From CAZLFA01 sp964558665 (lineage in GTDB: Bacteria > Desulfobacterota > Syntrophia > Syntrophales > PHBD01): a stretch of 43,896 nt of DNA. Location of the stretch: contig CAZLFA010000030.1 of assembly GCA_964558665.1 (NCBI GenBank), positions 1 to 43,896 on the forward strand, written 5' to 3'. This document shows positions 1 through 8,012 of the stretch, in pieces. A model generated the notes under the pieces. It was given only the letters and a program-made list of their open reading frames with translations, ran no database searches and was not told the DNA's origin. The translations under genes and the position numbers were made by a program. Within the stretch, counting starts at the first letter, position 1, and each line of letters starts with the position of its first letter.

Positions 1-34
1 ACTAAGTAGGTTTCTAGTACAGTGGTTGATCATG

Positions 35-83
35 AAGCCAGCCCGACCTTATCGAAAAGATAAGGTACGGCTGGCTTTTTTTA
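35..83 (+). terminator. Rho-independent terminator of an upstream gene
   Basis: An inverted repeat pairs AAGCCAGCC (35-43) with GGCTGGCTT (69-77), continues inward through CCTTATC/GATAAGG, and is followed by a run of T. It must end a transcript that starts left of the window, because no gene lies before it here. Confidence 0.85.
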
Positions 84-140
84 TTCATCCAGGCAATTTA
101 TTAAATTATGCAAATGTCTCTTTTTATTATTAATGTCTTC

Positions 141-149
141 TGTTATAAT
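141..149 (+). promoter_or_regulatory. Extended -10 promoter for the ytxH-like operon
   Basis: TGTTATAAT is a perfect TATAAT box with the TGn extension. No good -35 lies upstream, which is usual for extended -10 promoters. A start near 156 would give a leader of about 70 nt before the ATG at 224. Confidence 0.55.
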
Positions 150-210
150 AAAAACTTAAAGCGAATTGATCAATATTGCACAGTTGATCGGTTCAATACA
201 TGATTAAGAA

Positions 211-218
211 GGGAGGTG
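211..218 (+). promoter_or_regulatory. Ribosome binding site that fixes the ytxH-like start
   Basis: GGGAGGTG lies 5 nt before the ATG at 224. The in-frame ATG at 200 has no Shine-Dalgarno sequence and would place this site inside the coding region. Confidence 0.75.
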
Positions 219-223
219 TTGTA

Positions 224-604
224 ATGTCGGATAGAGCGGTTGATTTCCTGAAAGGAATGATTGTAGGAAGCATCATAGGAGGTGTTATCGGAGTTCTCTA
301 TGCTCCCAAAAGTGGCAAAGAAACACGGGAGGATTTGGGCCGTAAAGCAAATGAATTGATGGAAAAGGCCAAGGACGAGTATGAATACGCTGTTGAAAAA
401 AGCAGAGAAGCTTATGAAGCGGCTTCCAAGCGTCTTAAGGTGTTAGAGCGTTCAGCAAAGGATAAGGTGGAAGAAATAGAGGCCAAAATCGAAGAAATGG
501 TTGAAGAGGGCAAAGAGACGCTCCACGACAACAAGAGTCGGTTAAAAAAAGCAATCGATGCAGGAATAGAAACATTCAGGGAAGAAAAAGGCAAGAGTGC
601 TTAG
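224..604 (+). CDS. YtxH-domain (gas-vesicle/general-stress type) membrane-anchored protein
   Basis: 126 aa from ATG 224. The N-terminus holds one hydrophobic Gly-rich segment (FLKGMIVGSIIGGVIGVLYAP, roughly residues 7-27). The APKSGKETREDL junction that follows is typical of the YtxH family (PF12732). The remaining roughly 95 residues are highly charged and helical, rich in Lys and Glu, and probably form a coiled coil in the cytoplasm. In Firmicutes, ytxG/ytxH homologues are general-stress proteins of unknown biochemical role. Here the gene sits 26 nt upstream of a DUF948 (YtxG-like) gene, so the same pairing is preserved. The family call is firm; the function is unknown and is probably structural, at the inner membrane. 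Confidence 0.8.
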   Translation: MSDRAVDFLKGMIVGSIIGGVIGVLYAPKSGKETREDLGRKANELMEKAKDEYEYAVEKSREAYEAASKRLKVLERSAKDKVEEIEAKIEEMVEEGKETLHDNKSRLKKAIDAGIETFREEKGKSA

Positions 605-630
605 AGGTATAGTTTGAAGGGAGATTAAGC

Positions 631-1017
631 ATGAGTCCTGAAATAAGCCGGACAATAATTACATTAGCCGTACTTGTGTTGACGGCCGTTGCAGTGCCTG
701 CCATTGTGCAGATATGGAGAGCTGCTAAAGAACTTACTCAAACTATTGAAAACCTAAACAAAAATCTGCCCATAATATTAAAAGATATCACGGATATTAC
801 GGACAATATCAGCAGGACAGCAAATACAATACACAATCAGGTGGACAACCTTGCAATACTTACCGGCAGGATACAGGGTATTCTGAGTTTTGTATTGGAT
901 ATCCAGCAGTTGCTGTTGGGACGGATTAAAAATCCCGCTTTCAGGACCTTTTCAACGATCATGGCGGTTGGAAAAGGTGTAAAATCCTTTTTGAAGGTTT
1001 ATCGTTCGGGAGGATGA
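631..1017 (+). CDS. DUF948 (YtxG-like) membrane protein
   Basis: 128 aa with an N-terminal transmembrane helix (about residues 8-28). An amphipathic coiled-coil region follows, with repeated Thr/Asn/Ile heptads (about residues 32-85) of the kind found in DUF948 (PF06103). The C-terminus contains a weakly hydrophobic stretch and a basic tail. AAGGGAGA at 617-624 serves as ribosome binding site. It follows the YtxH-like gene closely and is almost certainly cotranscribed with it. The two probably form a membrane-associated pair, as the Bacillus YtxG/YtxH proteins are thought to. There is no catalytic motif and no known reaction. Confidence 0.72.
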   Translation: MSPEISRTIITLAVLVLTAVAVPAIVQIWRAAKELTQTIENLNKNLPIILKDITDITDNISRTANTIHNQVDNLAILTGRIQGILSFVLDIQQLLLGRIKNPAFRTFSTIMAVGKGVKSFLKVYRSGG

Positions 1018-1030
1018 TTTAAAAATATTT

Positions 1031-1492
1031 ATGGGCAGGATCAGCTTTAATAACAGGGGCGGGCGGGTCAAGGTTTACAGTTCCCCCAAACAGAAAGGTA
1101 AGTCACAAAAATCTGTCGAAGAGGTTATCAGGGAGATAAAATCCTCTCAACCTCAACAGCCGGGCGATGACTATCGGGAGCGCTCTCTGGCTTTACATGG
1201 ACTTGTGTGTGCCCGTTGCAGCAGGGAGTTTGATCAGTCCAACCGCCACCTTTTAACCGTTCATCATAAGGATGGAAATCATTTCAATAACCCGCCGGAT
1301 GGCAGCAACTGGGAAAATCTCTGCATCTATTGCCATGAAGATATTCACAGCAGGGAGCTTCTTGGCGATTATATGTCGGGAGTTTCTTCCGGTAAGGATA
1401 TCGGGGTTGCTTATGAAGATAAAGGCTCTTCGGGTATGGGGATTTTAGGAGAGAAGTTAAGTAAGGTATTGCAGGTGAAAAAAAAGGATTAA
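1031..1492 (+). CDS. yajD: YajD-like HNH nuclease-family protein
   Basis: 153 aa. The core (about residues 48-115) matches Escherichia coli YajD: YRERSLALHG, then a zinc-type CARC pair, then LTVHHKDGNHFNNPPDGSNW and LCIYCHEDIHS. It thus has two CxxC knuckles and the HH...N...H residues of the HNH fold, which binds a divalent metal and typically cuts DNA or RNA. YajD itself has no established substrate. The first 45 residues are a basic, Gln/Ser-rich extension not present in the E. coli protein. The Shine-Dalgarno is weak: GGAGG lies about 18 nt upstream, inside the end of the DUF948 gene. Placement 13 nt after that gene suggests cotranscription, but no functional link is evident. Confidence 0.8.
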   Translation: MGRISFNNRGGRVKVYSSPKQKGKSQKSVEEVIREIKSSQPQQPGDDYRERSLALHGLVCARCSREFDQSNRHLLTVHHKDGNHFNNPPDGSNWENLCIYCHEDIHSRELLGDYMSGVSSGKDIGVAYEDKGSSGMGILGEKLSKVLQVKKKD

Positions 1493-1612
1493 TCCTCAAA
1501 AGACCTGTTTTATTCCATTTTGTTTCAGAGCGTTTTTTCCTTGATAAGAACTATCGATTATGTTAGTGCCATCACAGGTATTTTAAAACGGGAAGCGATA
1601 GGGAAAACAATC

Positions 1613-1640
1613 GTAACAAAGTGGTTTCATTGATTATACA
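1613..1640 (+). promoter_or_regulatory. Possible sigma-70 promoter for the CoA-transferase genes
   Basis: GTAACA, 16 nt, TATACA. Each box matches the consensus at four or more positions. It would start transcription near 1647 in the 188-nt gap that otherwise shows nothing clear. Weak call based on spacing and similarity only. Confidence 0.3.
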
Positions 1641-1664
1641 GTGAAAACGCCGAGAAAAAATTAT

Positions 1665-1672
1665 AAGGAGGT
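1665..1672 (+). promoter_or_regulatory. Strong ribosome binding site for a GTG start
   Basis: AAGGAGGT lies 8 nt before GTG 1681. It supports GTG as the start of the CoA-transferase A subunit; there is no ATG nearby in frame. Confidence 0.8.
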
Positions 1673-1680
1673 AGAGTCCA

Positions 1681-2673
1681 GTGGAAGTAATTGATCAAGG
1701 AGTTGGCAAAATCTTTACAGACCCTGATGCGGATAAGGCACGGGAATTCTTCCGTAAGAAAAGCCGAAAGTTAGAGTCCAAGGTGATGTCCGTCAAAGAG
1801 GCCGTGGAGAAATTTGTCCATGATGGTGATTACCTTACGCTTGGCGGATTCGGTGCTAACAGAATCCCGACGGCGGTTGCACACGAGATCTTGAGGCAGG
1901 GAAGAAAGAATATGGGTTTTGCGGGTCACACATCGACCCACGATTTCCAGATCCTGTGTGCGGGTGAGGTGTTCAGTAAATTAGACGTAGCCTATATCGT
2001 CGGCCTCGAAGCGAGAGGTCTTTCCCCCAATGCAAGACGCTATATGGAAAGCGGGAAGGTAGATGTCAGTGAATGGACAAACTATTCACTTTCCGTTCGC
2101 TTTAAAGCGGCGGCAGCGGGCGTATCATTCTATCCTGCAAGAAACATGATGGGAACAGATACATTCAAGTTCAGCGGCGGCAAGATCATTCAGTGCCCGT
2201 TCACCGGAACAAAATATGTAGCCCAGCCGGCCATTTATCCTGATGTGTCCGCTATCCATGTACACGAAGCGGATATTTACGGCAACTGCCGCATCCGGGG
2301 TATTACGGTTTCCGACTTTGATGTGGCCAGGGCATCAAAACATCTAATCATAACCTGTGAGCGACTGATCCCCAATGACGAAATCCGCAGAGATCCCAGC
2401 ATGACCGTAATCCCCTATTTTCTCGTTGACGCGGTATGCGAAGTCCCCTACGGGAGCTATCCCGGCAACATGCACGGAGAGTACTTCTCCGATGAGGATC
2501 ACCTTAGGGAATGGATGAAGGTGGAAGAAAATCCTGAAGAGCTGAAGAAGTTCCTCGACAAAAACATCTACAGTTGCAAGGATCACTTTGAGTACGTCGA
2601 GAGGAATGGCGGATTGCACAAGCTTCAGATGCTGAGAGGCAAAGAATACATGTTTACCAAAGCCAGAGATTAG
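1681..2673 (+). CDS. Glutaconate-type CoA-transferase, subunit A
   Basis: 330 aa, close to the length of GctA (about 320 aa) of Acidaminococcus glutaconate CoA-transferase. The N-terminal part has the family I CoA-transferase glycine-rich region GGFGANRIPTAVAHEIL (about residues 57-73). It continues with a Rossmann-like fold and ends in a charged helical tail. These enzymes move CoA between a carboxylate and an acyl-CoA, through a glutamyl-CoA intermediate on the partner subunit. The next gene, 18 nt downstream, encodes that partner. The real substrate cannot be read from sequence: glutaconate, crotonate or another short or branched acid are all possible in a fermenting or syntrophic anaerobe. 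Confidence 0.8.
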   Translation: MEVIDQGVGKIFTDPDADKAREFFRKKSRKLESKVMSVKEAVEKFVHDGDYLTLGGFGANRIPTAVAHEILRQGRKNMGFAGHTSTHDFQILCAGEVFSKLDVAYIVGLEARGLSPNARRYMESGKVDVSEWTNYSLSVRFKAAAAGVSFYPARNMMGTDTFKFSGGKIIQCPFTGTKYVAQPAIYPDVSAIHVHEADIYGNCRIRGITVSDFDVARASKHLIITCERLIPNDEIRRDPSMTVIPYFLVDAVCEVPYGSYPGNMHGEYFSDEDHLREWMKVEENPEELKKFLDKNIYSCKDHFEYVERNGGLHKLQMLRGKEYMFTKARD

Positions 2674-2691
2674 AAAGGAGAATTAGACGGT

Positions 2692-3462
2692 ATGGCTGAT
2701 TATAATACCATGGAACTTATGATATGCACCGCGGCACGCGAACTGGAAGACGGAGCTTCCATCGGCGTCGGTACCGGTGCACCCTGTGCGGCAGCGATGC
2801 TGGCACAAAAGACACACTCACCCAATCTGACTATTTTGTTCGAGGCGGGCGGAGCTGCCCCCTTGATCCCTGAAATGCCCATCTCCGTTGGCGATTCCAG
2901 AACGACATATAAGGCGGTTATGGCCGCCGGTATGTGCGAGATTATGGAAGCGGCCTGCAGGGGTATGCTGGACTATACATTCCTCGGCGGCGCCCAGATC
3001 GATATGTACGGGAATATCAACTCCACCCGCATCGGTCCCGACCACCAGAAGCCGAAGGTTCGCTTCCCGGGCAGCGGCGGCGCCAACGATTTTGCCTCCT
3101 TCTGCTGGAGAATGATGGTCATGACACCTCAGGATACTAAGCGTTTTGCTGAAAAATGCCAGTACATCACAACACCCGGCTGGTTGCAGGGCGGTGACTC
3201 CCGTGCTAAATCAGGTCTGCCCCTGGGAGCAGGCCCCTACAGAATCATCACCAATATGGCTGTTATGGATTTCGAACCGGAATCGAAGAGAATGAGAATC
3301 ATCGCTGTAAATCCCGGTTATGATGAAAAAACAGTTCAGGATAACTGTGGTTTCGAGCTTCTCAAGGCAAAGAAGATTGCGGAAAACAAGCCTCCGACGA
3401 AACACGAATTGGCAGTTCTACGCGAGCAGGTTGACCCCTATCGGTACGTTATCGGAAGGTAA
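2692..3462 (+). CDS. Glutaconate-type CoA-transferase, subunit B (catalytic)
   Basis: 256 aa, against about 266 for GctB. Glu51 in ILFEAGG aligns with the catalytic Glu54 of Acidaminococcus GctB, which carries CoA as a thioester. The segment FLGGAQIDMYGNINST (about residues 98-113) followed by RFPGSGGAN is nearly the same as in GctB. The C-terminus, with EQVDPYRYV, also fits. A strong AAAGGAG at 2674-2680 starts translation. Its place directly after the A subunit implies a heteromeric enzyme in the cytoplasm. The Gly-Ala-Ala-Pro after the catalytic Glu differs from GctB and may reflect a different acid substrate; this is inference. Confidence 0.83.
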   Translation: MADYNTMELMICTAARELEDGASIGVGTGAPCAAAMLAQKTHSPNLTILFEAGGAAPLIPEMPISVGDSRTTYKAVMAAGMCEIMEAACRGMLDYTFLGGAQIDMYGNINSTRIGPDHQKPKVRFPGSGGANDFASFCWRMMVMTPQDTKRFAEKCQYITTPGWLQGGDSRAKSGLPLGAGPYRIITNMAVMDFEPESKRMRIIAVNPGYDEKTVQDNCGFELLKAKKIAENKPPTKHELAVLREQVDPYRYVIGR

Positions 3463-3485
3463 GAAGAGCATCTGAGTGAACGCAA

Positions 3486-3520
3486 AAAAGGGCTGTGATA
3501 GCAATTATCACAGCCCTTTT
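3486..3520. terminator. Bidirectional terminator between convergent genes
   Basis: A perfect 15-bp stem (3486-3500 with 3506-3520) surrounds a 5-nt loop, with A-run on the left arm and T-run on the right. It can therefore end both the CoA-transferase transcript (plus) and the queD operon (minus). Its right arm touches the stop codon of the dehydrogenase gene. Confidence 0.93.
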
Positions 3521-4521
3521 CATTTGATTTTCAGGACGGCGGCGCCGTTAATGCGGCCGGCCTTTAGTAATTGAAGAGCTCTGTTGACCTCTTCGAAAGG
3601 GAAGCATTGAACCTCTGTTTCGATGGGAACAAGAGGGGCTATTTGCAGCAGTTCTTCACCATCCCTCCTGGTACTTGCTGTTACGCTTCGTAACGTACGC
3701 TCGTCAAACAGGCAATCTGTGTAATTCATGGCCGGTATGTCGCTCATATGAATGCCTGCCAAAGCAACGATGCCGCCTTTTTCAAGATTCTTCAATGCCA
3801 GCGGTACCAGCTCACCGGCAGGAGCAAAGATTATGGCGCTATCCAACTTGCATGGGGGCGGATCGTCTGGTTTGCCTGCCCATGTTGCCCCCAGCTTTTT
3901 TGCCAGAGCCTGATGCCTGCTGCCTCTGGTGAAAACATATACTTCACAGCCTCTATATATGGCGATCTGGATGGCGATGTGTGCCGATGCCCCGAATCCG
4001 TAGAAGCCGAGTTTCTGGCCATCCTTTATTTCAGAAAGTCTCAGTGCGCGATAGCCGATTATTCCGGCACAGAGAAGAGGCGCTGCTTCAATATCAGGAA
4101 AATCCTGCGGTATGGAATAGGCAAAGTCTTCGTGAACTGTTGCATATTCAGCGAACCCGCCATGCTGATGATAACCGGTAAATAATGCATTGCTGCAAAG
4201 GTTTTCTTTCCCCGACAAACAGAATCGGCATTTTCCACATGTGAACCTGAGCCAGGCAATCCCGACACGATCCCCTTTTCGAAATCTCTTTGCGTTAACG
4301 CCGCATTCTTCCACAGTGCCGACAATCTGATGCCCTGGTATTATGGGCAATCCGGGTGGATGTATATCACCTTCGACGATATGGAGATCGGTATGGCATA
4401 TGCCGCATACTTTCACATGCACAAGGATTTCAGTTGCCTCGGGGACGGGAACCGGCATCTCAACGCACTCAAGAGGATTATTCTCGGCAGTTTGAGCCTG
4501 TTTGAAAAGAAAGGCCTTCAT
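3520..4521 (-). CDS. Zinc-dependent alcohol dehydrogenase family protein (adh_fam_2 type)
   Basis: 333 aa of the medium-chain dehydrogenase/reductase fold. Catalytic zinc ligands are Cys42 and His64, and Cys151 is the likely third. The GICHTDLH motif surrounds the first. Structural zinc is bound by Cys95, Cys98, Cys101 and Cys109. The coenzyme domain begins around residue 170 with YGFGASAH, in place of the common GxGxxG, as I recall for the TIGR02822-like subgroup. In the GHE motif, Glu is replaced by Gln (GHQ). It should oxidise or reduce an alcohol/aldehyde pair with NAD(P). It is the last gene of the queD operon and overlaps the zinc-ribbon gene by 4 nt. No obvious link to queuosine; substrate unknown. 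Confidence 0.85.
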   Translation of the reverse strand: MKAFLFKQAQTAENNPLECVEMPVPVPEATEILVHVKVCGICHTDLHIVEGDIHPPGLPIIPGHQIVGTVEECGVNAKRFRKGDRVGIAWLRFTCGKCRFCLSGKENLCSNALFTGYHQHGGFAEYATVHEDFAYSIPQDFPDIEAAPLLCAGIIGYRALRLSEIKDGQKLGFYGFGASAHIAIQIAIYRGCEVYVFTRGSRHQALAKKLGATWAGKPDDPPPCKLDSAIIFAPAGELVPLALKNLEKGGIVALAGIHMSDIPAMNYTDCLFDERTLRSVTASTRRDGEELLQIAPLVPIETEVQCFPFEEVNRALQLLKAGRINGAAVLKIK

Positions 4522-4718
4522 TTGACGATAATTCTCAGGTTGTCACGATTTGTAACCGTCTTTTCCCCCACCGATGTGCCGCAGAAAACACAGGTGTAAT
4601 CGTATTTATCACCGGAGGGCAAAACCAGAAGCAGCCTTTTGCGTACCGGGACGGCCTGCTTGCATTTGGGGCAGAAAAGCTGCGTTGCATCAAAATCCTT
4701 GTACTGTTCTCTTCTCAT
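4518..4718 (-). CDS. Small zinc-ribbon protein
   Basis: 66 aa with two cysteine pairs, Cys16-Pro-Lys-Cys19 and Cys43-Val-Phe-Cys46, separated by a basic region and a YDY stretch. This is a classic zinc-ribbon layout. It overlaps both neighbours by 4 nt (ATGA junctions), so translation is coupled to nadE upstream and to the dehydrogenase gene downstream. Small proteins of this type are often annotated only as cytoplasmic or hypothetical. No further function can be read; nucleic-acid or partner-protein binding is a guess. Confidence 0.72.
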   Translation of the reverse strand: MRREQYKDFDATQLFCPKCKQAVPVRKRLLLVLPSGDKYDYTCVFCGTSVGEKTVTNRDNLRIIVK

Positions 4719-6799
4719 CTTTTATGAATCGTACTGTCATTATCGGGCACAAGCTTTACATTGTTCAGCCAGACAGTGGCCTCGCTGTCACTGGGGGCGC
4801 GATAGTCGCCGCGGGGGGAAAGAGAACCGCCTGATCCTACTTTAGGGCTGTTCGGTACGCATGATCGTTTGTACTGACTTAATTTAAAGAAGCGAAGCAG
4901 ATATAGTTCCAGCCAACGCTTGATTTCACCGATTTTATATTGATGCCTCTTGTCCTCCGGTATGTCCGGCCACGAACCGAGACGTTTGTCTCTCCAGGTG
5001 CAATAGGCCATGAAGGAGATTTTCGTGGGCAGATATCCATAACGTGTAATGTAAAAATTGTTGAAGTCCTGAAGCTCGTAAGGCCCAATTACCGATTCCG
5101 TCTTCTGTGCAGGGCCGCCGGCATCTGATCCCGGTATTAATTCGGGACTGATCTCCGTCTCTAGTATATCAATTAAAATATGGGTAGTTTCCTTTGAAAA
5201 GGTCACAGAGTTGGCCACCCAGCGGATTAAATGCTGAATCAGGGTCTTGGGGACGCCGGCGTTTACATTGTAATGCGACATATGATCACCGACTCCGTAT
5301 GTGCACCAGCCCAGAGCCAGTTCACTGAGATCTCCTGTGCCGATTACGATTGCTTTACGCATATTTGCGATGCGGAACAGATGGGAGGTGCGTTCGCCGG
5401 CCTGAATATTTTCAAACGTCAGATCGAAGAGCTTTTCACCCTTCCTGTATGGATGTCCAATATCCTCAAACATCTGCATACAACTGGGCTTTATATCGAT
5501 CTCGTTCTCCTCGACCCCCAGTGACTTCATAAGACGTCGAGCATTTTTGTAAGTCTTGTCGGTTGTGGCAAAACCCGGCATCGTGTATGCCATGACATTC
5601 CTGCGCGGAAGGTTGAGAAGGTCCATTGTCCTGGCAGCAACAATCAGGGCGTGTGTGGAATCCAATCCGCCTGAAACGCCGATGACGACATTTTCAATTC
5701 CGGAGGATTTCAGGCGCTGAGACAATCCCTGAACCTGTATGTTGTACGCTTCAAAGCATCTCTGGTCCCTGTTTTTCGGATCGGCCGGTATGTACGGAAA
5801 TCGGGGATAAAAGCGATCCAGCAGAATCCTTTTTTTCACCGGCTCCATTGAAAAACAGACCTTTCGGAATTTCTGCAGCCTTTCTTTGTGATGATGTGCA
5901 TTCTGACCGAAGCTGGTCTGCCTCATTCTGTCCAGGACAAGGCGGTCAAGGTCGATATCGGCATAGATAATCTGAGGGTTTTGAACAAATCTCTCCGACT
6001 CGGAAAGGATGTTGCCATTTTCGCATATCAGGGCGTGTCCGTCCCAGGCCAGGTCAGTTGTAGATTCTCCCTGACCTGCAGCAGCATATAAATATGATGA
6101 TATGCAACGGGCTGATTGATTAGCGGCGAGGCTCTGCCTATACTCCGCCTTTCCGATCGTGATGTTTGAGGCGGAAAGATTGCCGATCAGAGTCGCCCCT
6201 GCCATGGCGGCAAAACTGGAAGGCGGCACAGGCACCCAGACGTCTTCGCATATTTCAAAATAACATATCAGATTGGGTATGTTATCAACAGCGAACAGAA
6301 TATCGGCGCCGAAAGGAATGTCCTTCTGCCCGCACAGGCTTATGGTGTTTGATAAGGCTTCTTCTGCAGGGCTGAATTGGCGTGCCTCGTAGAATTCCCG
6401 GTAATTGGGAAGATATGACTTCACAGCAACCCCAAGTATGTGTCCCCTGTAAATGACCACACCACAATTGAACAGCCTGTTGTCTACTCGCAGAGGCGCC
6501 CCGACGACTATGGTCATATTCAGTTTTTTTGTATTGATTAACACTTCATGAAGAGCTTCTACGACACCTTGAATAAGCGCGTCCTGCTGAAACAGGTCTT
6601 CGTTTGAATATGCGGAAAGGCCGAGTTCGGGAAATATTGCCATGATGGCGTTGTTTGATGCCGCCTTCTTTGCCAGAGTTACAGTGCTTTTCGCATTGAA
6701 AAAAGGATCGGCAACCCGCACTTCCGGTATACAGACGGCAACTCGTGCAAACCCATGTTCGTAAAGGTTGAAAAAACCTAATTTACCGGCTTTCTTCAT
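4715..6799 (-). CDS. nadE: Glutamine-dependent NAD(+) synthase
   Basis: 694 aa from ATG 6799. The N-terminal nitrilase-type glutaminase carries the Glu58-Lys127-Cys184 triad (FPEL, VKSYLPNYREFYE, EICED). The C-terminal synthetase has the PP-loop SGGLDS (376-381) and the family block LGTGDLSELALGW. Sequence runs parallel to Mycobacterium tuberculosis NadE (triad E52-K121-C176) over its whole length. It amidates nicotinate adenine dinucleotide using glutamine nitrogen and ATP. A longer frame opens at 6856 but would overlap folE2 by 74 nt and add 19 residues absent from the family. Starting at 6799, it still overlaps folE2 by 17 nt, indicating coupling. Confidence 0.93.
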   Translation of the reverse strand: MKKAGKLGFFNLYEHGFARVAVCIPEVRVADPFFNAKSTVTLAKKAASNNAIMAIFPELGLSAYSNEDLFQQDALIQGVVEALHEVLINTKKLNMTIVVGAPLRVDNRLFNCGVVIYRGHILGVAVKSYLPNYREFYEARQFSPAEEALSNTISLCGQKDIPFGADILFAVDNIPNLICYFEICEDVWVPVPPSSFAAMAGATLIGNLSASNITIGKAEYRQSLAANQSARCISSYLYAAAGQGESTTDLAWDGHALICENGNILSESERFVQNPQIIYADIDLDRLVLDRMRQTSFGQNAHHHKERLQKFRKVCFSMEPVKKRILLDRFYPRFPYIPADPKNRDQRCFEAYNIQVQGLSQRLKSSGIENVVIGVSGGLDSTHALIVAARTMDLLNLPRRNVMAYTMPGFATTDKTYKNARRLMKSLGVEENEIDIKPSCMQMFEDIGHPYRKGEKLFDLTFENIQAGERTSHLFRIANMRKAIVIGTGDLSELALGWCTYGVGDHMSHYNVNAGVPKTLIQHLIRWVANSVTFSKETTHILIDILETEISPELIPGSDAGGPAQKTESVIGPYELQDFNNFYITRYGYLPTKISFMAYCTWRDKRLGSWPDIPEDKRHQYKIGEIKRWLELYLLRFFKLSQYKRSCVPNSPKVGSGGSLSPRGDYRAPSDSEATVWLNNVKLVPDNDSTIHKR

Positions 6800-7574
6800 A
6801 AGCTGTTGCTTCTTTCTCCACATAGGCATACGCGCTGTGGTTATGAATGCTTTCAAAGTTTTCCGCCTCTATGCCGTACCACGTAAAGTTGTCTATCCGG
6901 TTCAGCTTCTGTGCGACATTGCGCACCACATCCTCTACAAACATTGGATTCTGGTAACTGTTTTCCGTGATAAATTTTTCATCAACTCTCTTGAGCAGGG
7001 AAAAAACTTCTCCGCTGCCCGATTCTTCAACAATACGAATAATATCCTCGATCCAGAAGAACTTCTTGAAACGTACTTTTACCGTAACCAGGCTTCTTTG
7101 ATTATGAGCTCCCATGGAACTTATCTGCTTGGAGCACGGACATACTGTGGTTATCGGCACGACGACACCGACCAGAAAATCGGTTTTCTGCCCGTTATTT
7201 TCACCGCAAAAGGAACAGCGGTATTCCATCAGGCTTTTGGCACCTGATACCGGTGCCTTCTTTTCAATGAAATATGGAAATTCGATCTCCATATGTGCCG
7301 ATGCCGCATGCAGCTTTTCTTTCACCTTTCCAAGAATAGTCTGAAAGGTCTTGATGTTGATCTGTCCCTTGAACTCGTTCAATATCTCGACAAAGCGGCT
7401 CATGTGCGTTCCCTTGAAATGATGCGGGAGATTCACATACATATTGATTGTCGCGTTGACCGGCTGTGTGCCGCGCACACGATCAAGGACAATAATCGGA
7501 TACTTTATGTCCTTCACGCCTACTTTTTTTATATTGATCTTTCGATGGTCTTTCTGGTTTTGTATATCAATCAT
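6783..7574 (-). CDS. folE2: GTP cyclohydrolase FolE2 (type IB)
   Basis: 263 aa of the COG1469/PF02649 family. It has the GTHMSRF motif (about residues 55-61), the metal/catalytic cysteine region CPCSK (145-149), and the AHNQRS motif (156-161). FolE2 opens GTP to 7,8-dihydroneopterin triphosphate, like FolE but with a different, metal-flexible site. The product feeds folate and queuosine. The gene overlaps queD by 4 nt (ATGA), which argues that here the product goes to 6-carboxytetrahydropterin, the second step of queuosine synthesis. Two extra Cys (120, 123) form a CSFC pair between the core motifs. Assignment is firm. Confidence 0.93.
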   Translation of the reverse strand: MIDIQNQKDHRKINIKKVGVKDIKYPIIVLDRVRGTQPVNATINMYVNLPHHFKGTHMSRFVEILNEFKGQINIKTFQTILGKVKEKLHAASAHMEIEFPYFIEKKAPVSGAKSLMEYRCSFCGENNGQKTDFLVGVVVPITTVCPCSKQISSMGAHNQRSLVTVKVRFKKFFWIEDIIRIVEESGSGEVFSLLKRVDEKFITENSYQNPMFVEDVVRNVAQKLNRIDNFTWYGIEAENFESIHNHSAYAYVEKEATAYEESR

Positions 7575-7957
7575 TTTTTCGCTCTGTATGTAACGCTTGA
7601 ATTTTCAGACTCCCAGACGGTAACCGATGCAACTGAGATATTCAGGGGGTTGGTTTTTTGTTCAATTGCATCATATATATATCTGGCAATATTCTCTGAT
7701 GAGGGATTGATGTCTCTGAAGCAATCAATTTCGTTTAGATGCTTATGATCAAGAGTTTCCAGAACCCCTTCCGTCCAGTTTTTCAGGACTCTGAAATCTA
7801 TCAGAAGCCCTTCAGCGTTGAGCTTCTCGCCGGTAACCGTCACCTCCACATCGAAGTTGTGACCATGCAATGCTTCGCATTTACCGCCGATTTCCCGGAG
7901 AAGATGTGCAGCGGAAAAAGATTTTCTGATTTTCACCTCATACATGGTAACCGCCAT
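7571..7957 (-). CDS. queD: 6-carboxy-5,6,7,8-tetrahydropterin synthase
   Basis: 128 aa. Zinc ligands are His18, His31 and His33; the catalytic Cys27 sits in C-x3-HGH, the spacing diagnostic of QueD rather than the C-x5-HGH PTPS-III group. Asp70-His71 and Glu116 complete the active site. The enzyme turns dihydroneopterin triphosphate into 6-carboxytetrahydropterin for the queuosine precursor preQ0. It is the first gene of a leftward operon and overlaps folE2. Two starts are possible, 7957 (Met1) and 7945 (Met5), neither with a strong Shine-Dalgarno. queE and queC are not in the window. Confidence 0.93.
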   Translation of the reverse strand: MAVTMYEVKIRKSFSAAHLLREIGGKCEALHGHNFDVEVTVTGEKLNAEGLLIDFRVLKNWTEGVLETLDHKHLNEIDCFRDINPSSENIARYIYDAIEQKTNPLNISVASVTVWESENSSVTYRAKK

Positions 7958-7982
7958 TCACAATTACGTAACCTGTTATAAT

Positions 7983-8012
7983 CTTATAGTTTGATTAGCC
8001 GTTACGTGTCAA
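7983..8012 (-). promoter_or_regulatory. Sigma-70 promoter of the queD operon
   Basis: On the minus strand TTGACA (8007-8012), 18 nt, TATAAG (7983-7988). The -35 box overlaps the stop codon of the upstream glycosyltransferase gene. Transcription would start near 7976, giving a leader of only about 20 nt, too short for a preQ1 riboswitch. Confidence 0.65.

Noticed and set aside
1486..1495. Palindrome GGATTAATCC at the end of the yajD-like gene as a terminator
   Set aside because: There is no loop and no T-run after it.
6800..6856. Longer NadE from 6856
   Set aside because: The added 19 residues are absent from homologues and would overlap folE2 by 74 nt.
7945..8012. preQ1 riboswitch upstream of queD
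   Set aside because: The promoter at 7983-8012 leaves a leader of only about 20 nt, too short for the aptamer.
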